A stretch of 64,000 nucleotides of DNA from Candidatus Gastranaerophilales bacterium HUM_9 (GCA_002103075.1 DABG01000006.1:1-64000); one strand, 5' to 3'. Positions 33,907-42,169 are shown, counted from the stretch's first letter. Notes: generated by a model from the sequence alone, not told the origin. Translations and numbers: made by a program.

Positions 33907-34380
33907 TTAATAACCTATAGACCAAACTTTTGGTTTTACAGAATTAGATTTTTTCTTGTTTACAATATTATCTGAATCAACTTCAGTTGCTTCAATTACT
34001 TGTTCAGGACGTTGAAGTAAGTTGTTCTTTTGCATAGTTAAATCTACGTTGTTGAATGATTTTAATCTATCAAGTTTGTTTTGAAGTTCTGCGTTTTCAA
34101 CATTTAAAAGAGTTGTTTCTCTGCTGTATTCGTTTAGTTTAATTTCGCTAGAAACAACGAAGTAATAACTAATTGTTGAAATAACGATAATACATAACAA
34201 AAGACCAGATAATGTATCATTAAATTTTTTTAATGCGATATCGCTGGCAGTATTTTCTTTAGGAAAATAGCCTGTAATGATTTGATTATCACGTTGTTGT
34301 TGGATACTGTTAGTGTTGAAACCTTGTCTTGGTTCACGAACACTGTTTATATTGCGATTTGTTACTCTGTAATTGTTCAA
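33907..34380 (-). CDS. FtsL-like cell-division protein (by position and topology)
   Basis: A 157-aa single-pass protein: a polar cytoplasmic N-terminus (1-55), a membrane helix at about 57-77 (LSGLLLCIIVISTISYYFVV), then a periplasmic coiled coil with regular Leu/Asn positions (LLNVENAELQNKLDRL) and a disordered tail. It starts 9 bp after the rsmH stop, the place ftsL occupies in division/cell-wall clusters. FtsL sequences are poorly conserved, so the call rests on layout. No ftsI or mur gene follows it here. Confidence 0.65.
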   Translation of the reverse strand: MNNYRVTNRNINSVREPRQGFNTNSIQQQRDNQIITGYFPKENTASDIALKKFNDTLSGLLLCIIVISTISYYFVVSSEIKLNEYSRETTLLNVENAELQNKLDRLKSFNNVDLTMQKNNLLQRPEQVIEATEVDSDNIVNKKKSNSVKPKVWSIGY

Positions 34381-34389
34381 TTATTTAAC

Positions 34390-35340
34390 CTAATTTTGTT
34401 TGACACATCTAACGATTCTTAGTTTAGCGCTTCTAGAAGGTGGATTAATTCTAATTTCATCTTCCGATGCTGTTATCGGTTTTCTCGTCACCAATTCGAT
34501 TCTAGGTGGTGGGCAGTTACATATAGGGTTATTACATCTACATTTTTGAGCTTCAAACTTGAAAAGTTTTTTAACTATCCTGTCCTCTAAAGAATGAAAA
34601 CTGATTACAGATATTATAGCACCATAATCTAATAAATCCAACACATCTTCTAAAACTTTTTTTACATTTGTTAACTCTTGGTTTACTTCAATTCTTATTG
34701 CCTGAAAAACACGTGTGGCAGGGTGTATAGAGGACTTTATTCTAGGTGTTGAATTTATAATTAGTTCACTTAATTGTGTAGTTGTGTTAATTTTTTCGTG
34801 TTTTCTTGTTTCGACAATCGCTTTTGCTATACGTTTTGAAAACCTTTCTTCACCATATTCGCTAAAAATTCTTACAAGTTCATCTTCTTTATAAGTGTTT
34901 ACAACATCATAAGCTGTCAAATCTCCTGACATATTGAATCTCATATCAAGTGGTGCTTCTTTTGAAAACGAAAAACCACGTTCTTGTTTTGTTAGTTGGT
35001 GATATGATGCTCCTAAATCAAGTAAGACTCCACCTGTTATTTTTTCTATTCCGTGTGATTTTAATGCTGATTTTATGTTTGTGTAAGAATCTTTTATTAT
35101 TGTTAAATTTTTATATTTTTCAAGACGTTTTGATGCATAATTTATTGCATCATCATCTATGTCAAATGCAAAAAGTTTGCCGTTCGGTGAAATTCTTTGA
35201 AGGATTAGTTCACTATGACCACCACCACCAAGTGTGCAATCAACATAAATTAGCCCATCTCTGCAGTTTAGTGCATCTACGGCTTCTTGTTTCATTACGG
35301 TATAGTGATTAAATTCTGTATTTTGATTGTTTTGTGACAT
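34390..35340 (-). CDS. rsmH: 16S rRNA (cytosine1402-N4)-methyltransferase RsmH
   Basis: This SAM-dependent enzyme modifies C1402 in the ribosomal P site. YVDCTLGGGGHSELIL is the SAM motif. GGVLLDLGASYHQL, RGFSFSKEAPLDMRF, AIRIEVNQEL and VISFHSLEDRIVK are family signatures. The C-terminal cysteines and NPPSRSAKLRIV complete the protein (316 aa). It heads a short minus-strand operon with the FtsL-like gene and is divergent from ligA across 82 bp. Confidence 0.97.
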   Translation of the reverse strand: MSQNNQNTEFNHYTVMKQEAVDALNCRDGLIYVDCTLGGGGHSELILQRISPNGKLFAFDIDDDAINYASKRLEKYKNLTIIKDSYTNIKSALKSHGIEKITGGVLLDLGASYHQLTKQERGFSFSKEAPLDMRFNMSGDLTAYDVVNTYKEDELVRIFSEYGEERFSKRIAKAIVETRKHEKINTTTQLSELIINSTPRIKSSIHPATRVFQAIRIEVNQELTNVKKVLEDVLDLLDYGAIISVISFHSLEDRIVKKLFKFEAQKCRCNNPICNCPPPRIELVTRKPITASEDEIRINPPSRSAKLRIVRCVKQN

Positions 35341-35422
35341 AAGTTTATTATATGATAAACATGTTTAAATAAAATATTTTGTATGATAGAATGTTTATTA
35401 ATAATTTGGGGAATAAGATTAG

Positions 35423-37408
35423 ATGATTAAAGAAAGATTAGAATATCTAAAATCTGAGATAAATAAGCACAATCATAACTATTATGTTTTAGATAATCCA
35501 ACAATAAGCGACTATGAATATGATATGTTGTTTAAAGAATTAAAAGAGATTGAAGCAGAACACCCTGAATTAAAAACTCCTGATAGTCCTACTCAACGTG
35601 TAGGTTCTGTAAGTACAGGTTTTGAAGAATATAAACACGAATATAGACTTTATAGTTTGGATAATTCTTATAATCCGGAAGATTTGAGAAAATGGTATGA
35701 TCGTGTAACAAAAGAATATGGAAAAACTAATCTTGATTTGGTTTGTGAACTAAAAATTGATGGTCTAGCGATTGCATTGAGTTATAAAAACGGTATTTTT
35801 ACAACTGGTGTAACTCGTGGTAACGGGATTATTGGTGAAAATATTACCCAAAATTTAAAGACAATTAAGGCTATTCCTTTAAAATTGTTTGAAAATGTTG
35901 ATATTGATGTACGTGGAGAAATTTATATGCCCGTATCATCGTTTAACAAATTGAATGAAGAAAGTTTGAAGAATGGCGAAAAAGTTTTCGCTAACCCTAG
36001 AAATGCGGCAGCTGGTTCATTAAGACAATTAGATAGTTCAATTACAGCAAAACGTGATTTATCAATGTTTACTTATACGGTTATTCTGCCGAAAGAAAAT
36101 ACAGAGATTAAAACTCATTGGGATAGTATCCAATATGTTAAAAAGCTCGGGTTTAAGACTAACCCTAATATTAGATTGGTGCATAGTATTGATGAAGCTA
36201 TAGCATTTTGCGATGAGTGGGCGACAAAAAGATTTGATTTAGATTATGCAACAGACGGTGTTGTTATTAAGATAAATGATTTTTCTGCTCAAAATGAAAT
36301 AGGTTATACCTCAAGAGCTCCAAAGTGGGCAACGGCTTTCAAATTCCCACCTGAAGAAATAGCAACAACTCTTTTAGATATAGAGTTAGGAGTAGGAAAA
36401 ACAGGTGCTGTGACACCTGTGGCAGTGCTTGAACCTGTGCTTTTGGCTGGGTCTACTGTATCAAGAGCAAGTTTGCATAACTTTGATGAGATACAAAGAC
36501 TTGATGTCAGAATTGGTGATAAGGTATTCATTAAAAAAGCTGCTGAAATTATTCCAAAAGTTGTTAAGGTTGTTGATGATGACGAACATTTAACAAGACC
36601 TGTTTATGTCCCACCAAAAGATTGTCCTGAGTGTCATTCTCCGTTGGAATATAAAGACGGTGAGGTGGTTGCATATTGTTCTAATCCGAATTGTCCATCT
36701 GTGTTGAAAGCAAAACTTGAATATTGGGTTTCAAAGGAAGCTATGGATATAGATTTTATTGGACCATCTGTGATTGAACAGTTGTTTAATAAAAATATGG
36801 TCAAGTATCCTCAGGATTTTTATAAGTTAGCTCAACAAGATTTTATGCAGTTGGATTTGGTTAAAGAAAAATCTGCGTTTAATATGTATAATTCAATTCA
36901 GAATAGTAAAGAACGTCCTTTGGCAAAGTTTGTTACAGCACTTTCTATTAGACATGTTGGGAAAGAAACTGCAGAAATATTGGTTAATGAGTTGAAAACT
37001 CTAGATGGAATAAAGTCTGCAACGCTTGAACAGTTGTCTTCTATTGAGGGAATTGGTGAAAAGATAGCTTTGAATATTTATGAGTTTTTTAAATCTGAAA
37101 GAACGCAAAAAATGTTAGAGGAGTTAACTGAGTTAGGTGTAAAACCTGTTGAAAGTTCTCAAGTTGTTTCAAACGAGTTATCAGGATTGGTATTTGTGTT
37201 GACAGGTACTTTATCAAAGATGACAAGAGATGAAGCTGGTGAAATATTGAAATCTATGGGTGGAAAAACATCTTCATCTGTTTCAAAGAAAACATCTTAT
37301 GTAATAGCAGGTGAAAATGCTGGGTCAAAACTTGACAAAGCACGTACATTAGGTGTACAAATATTAAATGAAGACGATTTTCTTAAATTAGTTAATTATA
37401 ATAAATAG
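35423..37408 (+). CDS. ligA: NAD-dependent DNA ligase
   Basis: LigA seals nicks using NAD. Domain Ia (YYVLDNPTISDYEYDMLF) binds NMN. The adenylated Lys is K111 in CELKIDGLAIAL. The OB fold, the four-Cys zinc finger (CPECHSPL...CSNPNCPS), a helix-hairpin-helix region (SIEGIGEKIALNI) and a C-terminal BRCT domain (SGLVFVLTGTLSKMTRDEA) follow in the standard order. Full length (661 aa). GGGGAATA lies upstream of the ATG. Confidence 0.98.
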   Translation: MIKERLEYLKSEINKHNHNYYVLDNPTISDYEYDMLFKELKEIEAEHPELKTPDSPTQRVGSVSTGFEEYKHEYRLYSLDNSYNPEDLRKWYDRVTKEYGKTNLDLVCELKIDGLAIALSYKNGIFTTGVTRGNGIIGENITQNLKTIKAIPLKLFENVDIDVRGEIYMPVSSFNKLNEESLKNGEKVFANPRNAAAGSLRQLDSSITAKRDLSMFTYTVILPKENTEIKTHWDSIQYVKKLGFKTNPNIRLVHSIDEAIAFCDEWATKRFDLDYATDGVVIKINDFSAQNEIGYTSRAPKWATAFKFPPEEIATTLLDIELGVGKTGAVTPVAVLEPVLLAGSTVSRASLHNFDEIQRLDVRIGDKVFIKKAAEIIPKVVKVVDDDEHLTRPVYVPPKDCPECHSPLEYKDGEVVAYCSNPNCPSVLKAKLEYWVSKEAMDIDFIGPSVIEQLFNKNMVKYPQDFYKLAQQDFMQLDLVKEKSAFNMYNSIQNSKERPLAKFVTALSIRHVGKETAEILVNELKTLDGIKSATLEQLSSIEGIGEKIALNIYEFFKSERTQKMLEELTELGVKPVESSQVVSNELSGLVFVLTGTLSKMTRDEAGEILKSMGGKTSSSVSKKTSYVIAGENAGSKLDKARTLGVQILNEDDFLKLVNYNK

Positions 37409-37430
37409 CGAATTAACAAAAGGTGATATA

Positions 37431-37862
37431 ATGAAAAATTTTAATATGATTCAAATAAATGGTTTAAGAGGAATATTGATGGCATGTGGTATTGGTGTAT
37501 GCTTGGCTGCTGGATTTATTGTATTCCCTGGGTTTGTAATGAAGTCTTTATGGAACGTAGTAGCTAATTTTACAGGCATGGTTCCAAGTATTGCTTTGGT
37601 TCAAGGTGTTTTGTTATGGGCAATAATGGTTATTGGTTACATGGTATTTAGAAAAAATCCTATGTTTATAGAATTCCGTTCTGCAAGAGATTTGTCAGAG
37701 GAAGAAATGAATACAGTCATGAAACGTATTAAAATTCAACAAGAAGCAGATATAATTGCAAGAACAATGATGGAAGCACAAAGAGAATTTGAAAAGAAAT
37801 GTGCTGAAAATCCTGTTGAAACAAAGGTCGAAGAAAAAGAAAAAAATCATATTGACATTTAA
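37431..37862 (+). CDS. Small two-helix membrane protein, unknown function
   Basis: Hydrophobic segments at about 13-35 and 55-73 are joined by a short loop. The C-terminal 65 residues are a charged helix (about 87-125) and an acidic tail, probably cytoplasmic. AAAGGTGA lies before the ATG, 22 bp after ligA, so it is probably co-transcribed with it. The tRNA promoter -35 box lies inside its last codons. The family is not recognised. Confidence 0.72.
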   Translation: MKNFNMIQINGLRGILMACGIGVCLAAGFIVFPGFVMKSLWNVVANFTGMVPSIALVQGVLLWAIMVIGYMVFRKNPMFIEFRSARDLSEEEMNTVMKRIKIQQEADIIARTMMEAQREFEKKCAENPVETKVEEKEKNHIDI

Positions 37863-37880
37863 TTTTTTTCTTAGTATTAT
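37852..37880 (+). promoter_or_regulatory. Promoter of the tRNA cluster
   Basis: A consensus TTGACA (37852-37857) and TATTAT (37875-37880) with 17-bp spacing give a start near 37887, nine bases before the first tRNA. The -35 overlaps the end of the preceding coding region. Confidence 0.8.
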
Positions 37881-37895
37881 ATATTTACTGGGTTC

Positions 37896-37967
37896 GCCGG
37901 TATAGCTCAACGGTAGAGCAACGGTTTTGTAAACCGTAGGTTGTAGGTTCGATTCCTATTACCGGCT
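37896..37967 (+). tRNA. tRNA-Thr (anticodon TGT)
   Basis: The acceptor GCCGGTA pairs with TACCGGC (37960-37966), with discriminator T. The anticodon stem ACGGT/ACCGT encloses TTTGTAA. D and T arms are standard. CCA is not encoded. Confidence 0.95.
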
Positions 37968-37983
37968 TTTTTCCTAAAACTTT

Positions 37984-38055
<72 letters not shown>

Positions 38056-38088
38056 TATTTGAAAGAATATGTCAAAAACAGTCAATGT

Positions 38089-38171
38089 GGGTAGATGGCC
38101 GAGTGGCTAAAGGCGACAGACTGTAAATCTGTTCCCGCGAGGGTACGGTGGTTCGAATCCACCTCTGCCCA
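38089..38171 (+). tRNA. tRNA-Tyr (anticodon GTA)
   Basis: The acceptor GGGTAGA pairs with TCTGCCC (38164-38170, one G-U), with discriminator A. The anticodon stem ACAGA/TCTGT encloses CTGTAAA, and a long variable arm makes it a class II tRNA. Its 3' end and downstream sequence are duplicated at 38500-38523. Confidence 0.95.
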
Positions 38172-38181
38172 ATCTTTAAGA

Positions 38182-38208
38182 AAAGACTTCCGAAAGGGAG
38201 TCTTTTTT
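38182..38208 (+). terminator. Rho-independent terminator of the tRNA cluster
   Basis: AAAGACTTCC (38182-38191) pairs with GGGAGTCTTT (38196-38205, one mismatch) and runs into Ts. Confidence 0.8.
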
Positions 38209-38523
38209 AGTTTGTAGAGGGCAAGGAGGCGTTTTCTCACCACCGAGGTGGTTCTCCCCTCCATTTGCTAACATAAGGAGGTACATTCCGAAAAACAATA
38301 ATTTGTCTTGGATTATTCGGGTTTGCTAAACACTATATTCACTTTTAAATTCTACCGAATTTAGTCGTTCATTCCGTGTTTTACGCTCTTACGGGTTTCG
38401 GACTTTGTCCTCACCTCCTCTCACAAAACAATACTTAATTGTTTTGTTCGGCAGAGTCGAAAATCCGCAATTGTTTTTCTCGACGCAAACGGAGTCCTTA
38501 CCTCTGCCCAATCTTTAAGAAAA
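38185..38523. mobile_element. Small inserted element bounded by a duplicated tRNA-Tyr 3' end
   Basis: The 24 bp at 38161-38184 (tRNA-Tyr 3' end plus ATCTTTAAGAAAA) recur exactly at 38500-38523, as attachment-site repeats do after insertion at a tRNA gene. The 315 bp between them have no convincing gene. They contain several palindromes, including ACAAAACAAT (38423-38432), loop ACTTA, ATTGTTTTGT (38438-38447). Bases 38417-38458, read inverted, match 22269-22310 at the tRNA-Pro locus at 40 of 42 positions. No integrase is encoded. Confidence 0.55.
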
Positions 38524-38554
38524 ATACGATAGATTTATCTATCGTATTTTTTTT
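38521..38554 (+). terminator. Rho-independent terminator behind the duplicated tRNA-Tyr end
   Basis: ATACGATAGAT (38524-38534) pairs with ATCTATCGTAT (38537-38547), flanked by AAA and a long T-run. Confidence 0.85.
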
Positions 38555-38656
38555 GTATGTAGATATATAAATAGTCATAAAGGTATAGAGAACGTTGAAA
38601 ATTGAATAAAGGCATAAAGAATTGAGTTTTCATCAAGTTAACGAAAGGAGGCTCTG

Positions 38657-38734
38657 ATGATAATTCAAATCAGCGTAACAGAACTGATAGAAATATTGGC
38701 AATGCTAACAGTTCTGTTGAAGATAAAGTCCTAA
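38657..38734 (+). CDS. 25-residue hydrophobic mini-protein (putative)
   Basis: A 25-codon frame encodes a peptide with alternating hydrophobic residues (Ile, Leu and Val make up about half) and a short basic end (KIKS). It is preceded by a near-perfect AAAGGAGG 6 bases before the ATG. A terminator-type hairpin follows within 10 bases of the stop. The whole unit is enclosed by a 10-bp inverted repeat (38604-38613 / 38767-38776). The layout resembles small type I toxin or leader-peptide genes, but no family was recognised. Confidence 0.45.
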   Translation: MIIQISVTELIEILAMLTVLLKIKS

Positions 38735-38742
38735 ATGGACGA

Positions 38743-38776
38743 GGTAAAGGACGTAACGCATCCTTTGCCTTTATTC
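38743..38776 (+). terminator. Terminator-type hairpin of the mini-gene
   Basis: GGTAAAGGA (38743-38751) pairs with TCCTTTGCC (38761-38769, one G-U), followed by TTTATTC. The 3' arm is also the partner of the upstream inverted repeat GAATAAAGGC, so two alternative folds are possible. Confidence 0.6.
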
Positions 38777-38843
38777 ATATTTTAATCTATTTCTCAAATT
38801 TTTCAAGTGTTTAGCAACAAAACTTAACAGAAAGGATTAAATC

Positions 38844-39086
38844 ATGAACAAACCATTTATAGAAATGGCAGAAAAAGAATTAAGAATTTTGATAGAAAAA
38901 AGAGCTGAACAATATAATAAAGCTCAAGATAGAGTTGACCGTTTCGGTTCTTTCAAATGCATTAGTCAAGCAGAAAAATATTTGATGAAGTATGTAGATT
39001 TATTATTTATCGCATATAATAAAGGTTTTGCTTTATCAGAAGAAGAAAAACAAACAGTATCACTTAAAAAAATGAGGATTGCATAA
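38844..39086 (+). CDS. Small hypothetical protein (accessory cluster, gene 1)
   Basis: An 80-aa, soluble, highly charged helical protein (EMAEKELRILIEKRAEQYNKAQDRVDRF). AGAAAGGA lies 7 bases before the ATG. Its stop overlaps the next start (TAATG), so the two are translationally coupled. The family is not recognised. Size, lack of homologues I know and clustering are typical of plasmid or phage accessory genes. Confidence 0.65.
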   Translation: MNKPFIEMAEKELRILIEKRAEQYNKAQDRVDRFGSFKCISQAEKYLMKYVDLLFIAYNKGFALSEEEKQTVSLKKMRIA

Positions 39087-39271
39087 TGGTAAACATCAGA
39101 ATAAGATATTCAACTCCTGAATATAACGTTTTAGAGATAGGATTTTATCGTGGTGAAGCGTTGTTATATAACGTTTTTTATAACGTTGAAGGCTTATCAG
39201 AAGATGACCTTATCAAATTAAAAAAAAAGCATGTGCAAAGTTCTGTACAGTATTTCCTGAAATATCATTAA
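39086..39271 (+). CDS. Small hypothetical protein (accessory cluster, gene 2)
   Basis: A 61-aa protein with beta-strand character in its first 35 residues (NIRIRYSTPEYNVLEIGFYRG) and a basic C-terminal helix. The ATG overlaps the previous stop. Nothing identifies a function. Confidence 0.55.
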   Translation: MVNIRIRYSTPEYNVLEIGFYRGEALLYNVFYNVEGLSEDDLIKLKKKHVQSSVQYFLKYH

Positions 39272-39279
39272 AAGATGTT

Positions 39280-39486
39280 ATGAAAGGTTTTAATGGTGTT
39301 GATGATAAAATGTATCAATTATATAAAGACACTTTTAACCCCAAAGGTGCAGGACGTAAAGCAGGAAAGAAAATTGGCAGAATAAAGCCTGAAACCGTTG
39401 TATTTTCCCGTCGTGTTACATTAGAAGAGAAAGAATTCCTTGAAAAAGCATTAAAAGAATTTAGACAACAAAAAAGAGGGCTGTAA
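39280..39486 (+). CDS. Small basic hypothetical protein (accessory cluster, gene 3)
   Basis: A 68-aa basic protein. GAGRKAGKKIGR at about 24-35 is an AT-hook-like, nucleic-acid-binding type of stretch. VVFSRRVTLEEKEFLEKALKEFRQQ at about 40-64 looks like a short strand plus helix, as in small DNA-binding proteins of mobile elements. It starts 8 bp after gene 2, without a clear ribosome site. A hairpin follows its stop. Confidence 0.6.
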   Translation: MKGFNGVDDKMYQLYKDTFNPKGAGRKAGKKIGRIKPETVVFSRRVTLEEKEFLEKALKEFRQQKRGL

Positions 39487-39504
39487 TAATACAGCCCTTA
39501 AATT
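39477..39504 (+). terminator. Hairpin terminator of the small-gene cluster
   Basis: AGGGCTGTA (39477-39485) pairs with TACAGCCCT (39490-39498), overlapping the stop codon and followed by TAAATTT. The T-run is short. Confidence 0.6.
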
Positions 39505-39561
39505 TGGTGTTTATTAAGAATGGAGTTTGTAAATATTTAGCTTTTCATATAAAATCATTTT

Positions 39562-39969
39562 ATGAATATCCAAAAAATAAATCAAACAAACAATTATTCT
39601 CAACCTGCATACAAGGGGTTACATGTTATGGATCCAAAGGTGCAAAAACAGTTATTAACAACCTTGAACCCCAAACAATTGAATAACTTATCTAAAATAG
39701 CAAAATCTCAAGAAGATAATTCTGTTCACATATTATTAGACTCAAAGAATGGAAAGCAACTCAATGCATCTCTATATTCTCCATATAGAATTAAAAATTT
39801 TAAAACTGAATATAAACAAGTTCCTTTTTTAGAATCTAAAATGCATTTTATTCAACGTGTTGCAAATACTGCAAATAAATATAAACAACAAATAAAAAAT
39901 TTTAAAGTACTTAAACTAAACTGGATTTATTCTGTTTTACCTGAATGGAAAGATAAAATGAATCTTTAA
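39562..39969 (+). CDS. Hypothetical protein with N-terminal AYKG motif
   Basis: A 135-aa protein. Asn/Gln-rich residues 1-14 lead into PAYKGL (AYKG at 16-19), the counterpart of NFKG and NFRG in the proteins at 13842 and 40240. The rest is basic with an alpha/beta pattern (SVHILLDSKNGKQLNASL). No ribosome site is visible before the ATG, so the start is uncertain. An overlapping 60-codon frame at 39504 is less plausible. Function unknown. Confidence 0.58.
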   Translation: MNIQKINQTNNYSQPAYKGLHVMDPKVQKQLLTTLNPKQLNNLSKIAKSQEDNSVHILLDSKNGKQLNASLYSPYRIKNFKTEYKQVPFLESKMHFIQRVANTANKYKQQIKNFKVLKLNWIYSVLPEWKDKMNL

Positions 39970-39995
39970 TATATTTGATATTTGATTAAAATTAT

Positions 39996-40154
39996 CTATT
40001 CTTTTGTATCAAGTCCTTGTTTGCTAGCTTTTATATCAGCTCTCATAGATCTTCTTTTATTTTCTTCTTTATCCATATATTTTTCAATCTAACATTTGTA
40101 AGAAAATCAGCTGCTACAATCCCTAGATATATGCCTGTCCGTGAATAATTTTTT
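39996..40154 (-). pseudogene. Fragment of a small membrane-protein gene
   Basis: The minus strand is open from 40154 to a stop at 39996-39998. It encodes a hydrophobic stretch (TGIYLGIVAADFL) followed by a charged tail (MDKEENKRRSMRAD...). No start codon precedes the hydrophobic part; the only ATG (40074-40076) would give 26 residues. It looks like the 3' remnant of a gene, or a gene with a lost start. The rest of 39970-40239 shows nothing. Confidence 0.3.
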
Positions 40155-40239
40155 TGTTACATATTAGTTATTTTATTAGCAAGTTTTTTTATTACGATTT
40201 TTATAATAATAACAACTATTACAAATTTTAAGGATAATC

Positions 40240-42111
40240 ATGAATATAATTAACGCTGGATTGTACACAAATAGTGTAACTTCATTAAAAAATAATCGTC
40301 TAAATCAGTCAAAAAATAATAATATAACTAACACAATAAGTAATAATTATAATATGCCAGCATTGGCTCCAAATTATTTGGCTAAAATAAATTTTAGAGG
40401 AAAATTAGATTGGAAAGCTATAGCTGATTACACAACAGATATGGGAAAACGTATATATTCAAAACGTAACGTTACTGAATTTTCAAATATTCATAAAAAT
40501 GCTAGCGGTATTACTGAGGGCCGTGGATTGCCAGAAGAGTGGCTTAGTAGAATCGAAAATCCAGAAAAATTTGATAAGGACAACTTTATCACTGAATTCG
40601 GGGAATGTTTTGAAAAAGAAAGAAAATTTTCAGATGTTGATAGATTAAATGACGATTTAACTAATCTTTTTACTAAAAACGGTATTATTGATGAAAAAAC
40701 ACCTTTATCAGTAAAATATATTGGGCATGGATTTCAAGCTTGGGCATATAAAATAGGTATCGGAAAAGATGAAAATAAAGGTGTTGTAGCTAAATTATTT
40801 AAACGTGATAATAATTATCTCCAAAACCACGGAAACCATACAGAACAAAACCTTGCTGAGTATGTAAAGAATTATGCAGGTGATAAATCAGAGTTTGTAA
40901 AATATTATTATGGTGATACAAAACACGGTTTAATGGTTGTAGATTATTTACCACCAAATATTGAAAAACCAAAAGACAAATTAGATTTAAGCGATATTGG
41001 TGTTGGTTATGGTGATGATTTTCCTAAAAACAGAATTAATGGTTATATTTGTGATTTCGGGGGAATAGAAACTGTTTCTAACCTCGTTGGTAACAAGTTA
41101 GCACAAGATGTTCATTCTGCTATTAAGTACGCTGAAACTCCTGAGAAAAAGGTTGAAATTTTTAACGATATAATTTCTAAGAACGATGGTTCAGATGACT
41201 TTAAGGATAAGGCTATTGGTCTTGTTCACGGTATTAAACATATGCCAAAAGAAATTCAACCAGAGTTATATCAAAAATGTTATGACTTAAAGAGTCACAG
41301 GGTTAATATAGCTCTAATTCAAAATATCAAGAATTTTGAACGAACACCTGTATTAGATAATTTGACTGAAAAACTTGTGACGAATGTTGATGATATAAAA
41401 GCTGTAGAAAATATAGCAAAGGAAATTAAACATGTTCCGGACAAGTTACGTCATAAGTTTTTTGAAGAACAAACTGACACAAAACACTCTGCAACAATTA
41501 AATATCTAGCAAGAAACATTAATCAATATTATAAAGATATGCCAAACCGTGTACATATCTATCAAACATTTAGTGATAATGCAGACCCTTATGCAAGCGT
41601 TGCTTTGATAAACTCTATGAAATATATGGGAAGCAGTCGTTATGGTGAATATTTCGAAAAATTCTTCTCTAAAAATGATGATATGGTTAATACATCTTTA
41701 GCAAGATCAATTGATTTGTTAAATGATGATAAAAACCTTCAACAAAAATGGATTGATAAGCTATTAGCTTGTGATAATGAGCAAGTTACAACTGGCTTAT
41801 GTGAAGTCGTGCCATTTATAAATGATGAATTGAAAGTACCGTTGTATGACAGATTGTTAAATTCAAAAGACAAGGTTGCAAAGGAATTTTTGGCAGAAAA
41901 TTTAACTTCTATCCCAGGATATAAACAATCACAGGATTGGATTCCTAGATTGTTAGATGGTGCAGATAATATGGTTAGAGGAACTATTGCAAACACAGTT
42001 AAAGATATGCCTGAGGGAAAAATTAAAAAAGATTGGTCAAGACTTGTATCAGATGGTGCAGACAACTCTGTTCGTGATAAACTTTCAAACCGTGAATCTA
42101 GATATATGTAG
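40240..42111 (+). CDS. Kinase-like protein with C-terminal helical repeats and N-terminal NFRG motif
   Basis: Residues 1-48 are Asn/Ser-rich and disordered, leading into INFRG (51-54). Residues about 155-280 show protein-kinase-like features: a glycine-loop-like IGHGFQAWAY (161-170), VVAK (K185), a hinge-like GLMVVDYLPP (230-239), D260/N264 at the catalytic-loop position and DFG (272-274). Residues about 290-615 form repeating helical units of about 35 residues, HEAT-like (for example LLDGADNMVRGTIANTVKDMP, LVSDGADNSVRDKL). No signal peptide. AAGGATAATC lies before the ATG. The substrate and even catalytic competence are unproven. Confidence 0.7.
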   Translation: MNIINAGLYTNSVTSLKNNRLNQSKNNNITNTISNNYNMPALAPNYLAKINFRGKLDWKAIADYTTDMGKRIYSKRNVTEFSNIHKNASGITEGRGLPEEWLSRIENPEKFDKDNFITEFGECFEKERKFSDVDRLNDDLTNLFTKNGIIDEKTPLSVKYIGHGFQAWAYKIGIGKDENKGVVAKLFKRDNNYLQNHGNHTEQNLAEYVKNYAGDKSEFVKYYYGDTKHGLMVVDYLPPNIEKPKDKLDLSDIGVGYGDDFPKNRINGYICDFGGIETVSNLVGNKLAQDVHSAIKYAETPEKKVEIFNDIISKNDGSDDFKDKAIGLVHGIKHMPKEIQPELYQKCYDLKSHRVNIALIQNIKNFERTPVLDNLTEKLVTNVDDIKAVENIAKEIKHVPDKLRHKFFEEQTDTKHSATIKYLARNINQYYKDMPNRVHIYQTFSDNADPYASVALINSMKYMGSSRYGEYFEKFFSKNDDMVNTSLARSIDLLNDDKNLQQKWIDKLLACDNEQVTTGLCEVVPFINDELKVPLYDRLLNSKDKVAKEFLAENLTSIPGYKQSQDWIPRLLDGADNMVRGTIANTVKDMPEGKIKKDWSRLVSDGADNSVRDKLSNRESRYM

Positions 42112-42169
42112 GTGAAACTCTGTGAGCGTGGAGCAAATACAGGGTAATTTCGGAATCCCTGCGTACATT
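42111..42169 (+). repeat. Dispersed 59-bp repeat, direct copy of 17395-17453
   Basis: About 50 of 59 bases match, including GGTGAAACTCTGTGAGCGTG and ATTTCGGAATCCCT. It begins on the last base of the kinase-like gene's stop codon. A 12-mer, CCTGCGAACACT, at 42229-42240 recurs at about 48740-48751. Confidence 0.75.

Noticed and set aside
38082..38264. 60-codon minus-strand frame over tRNA-Tyr
   Set aside because: It contains the well-known spurious DSNHRTLAGTDLQSVAFSHS-type peptide produced antisense to a tRNA gene.
39504..39686. 60-codon frame overlapping the gene at 39562
   Set aside because: The overlapping 135-codon frame has the AYKG motif and more protein-like composition.
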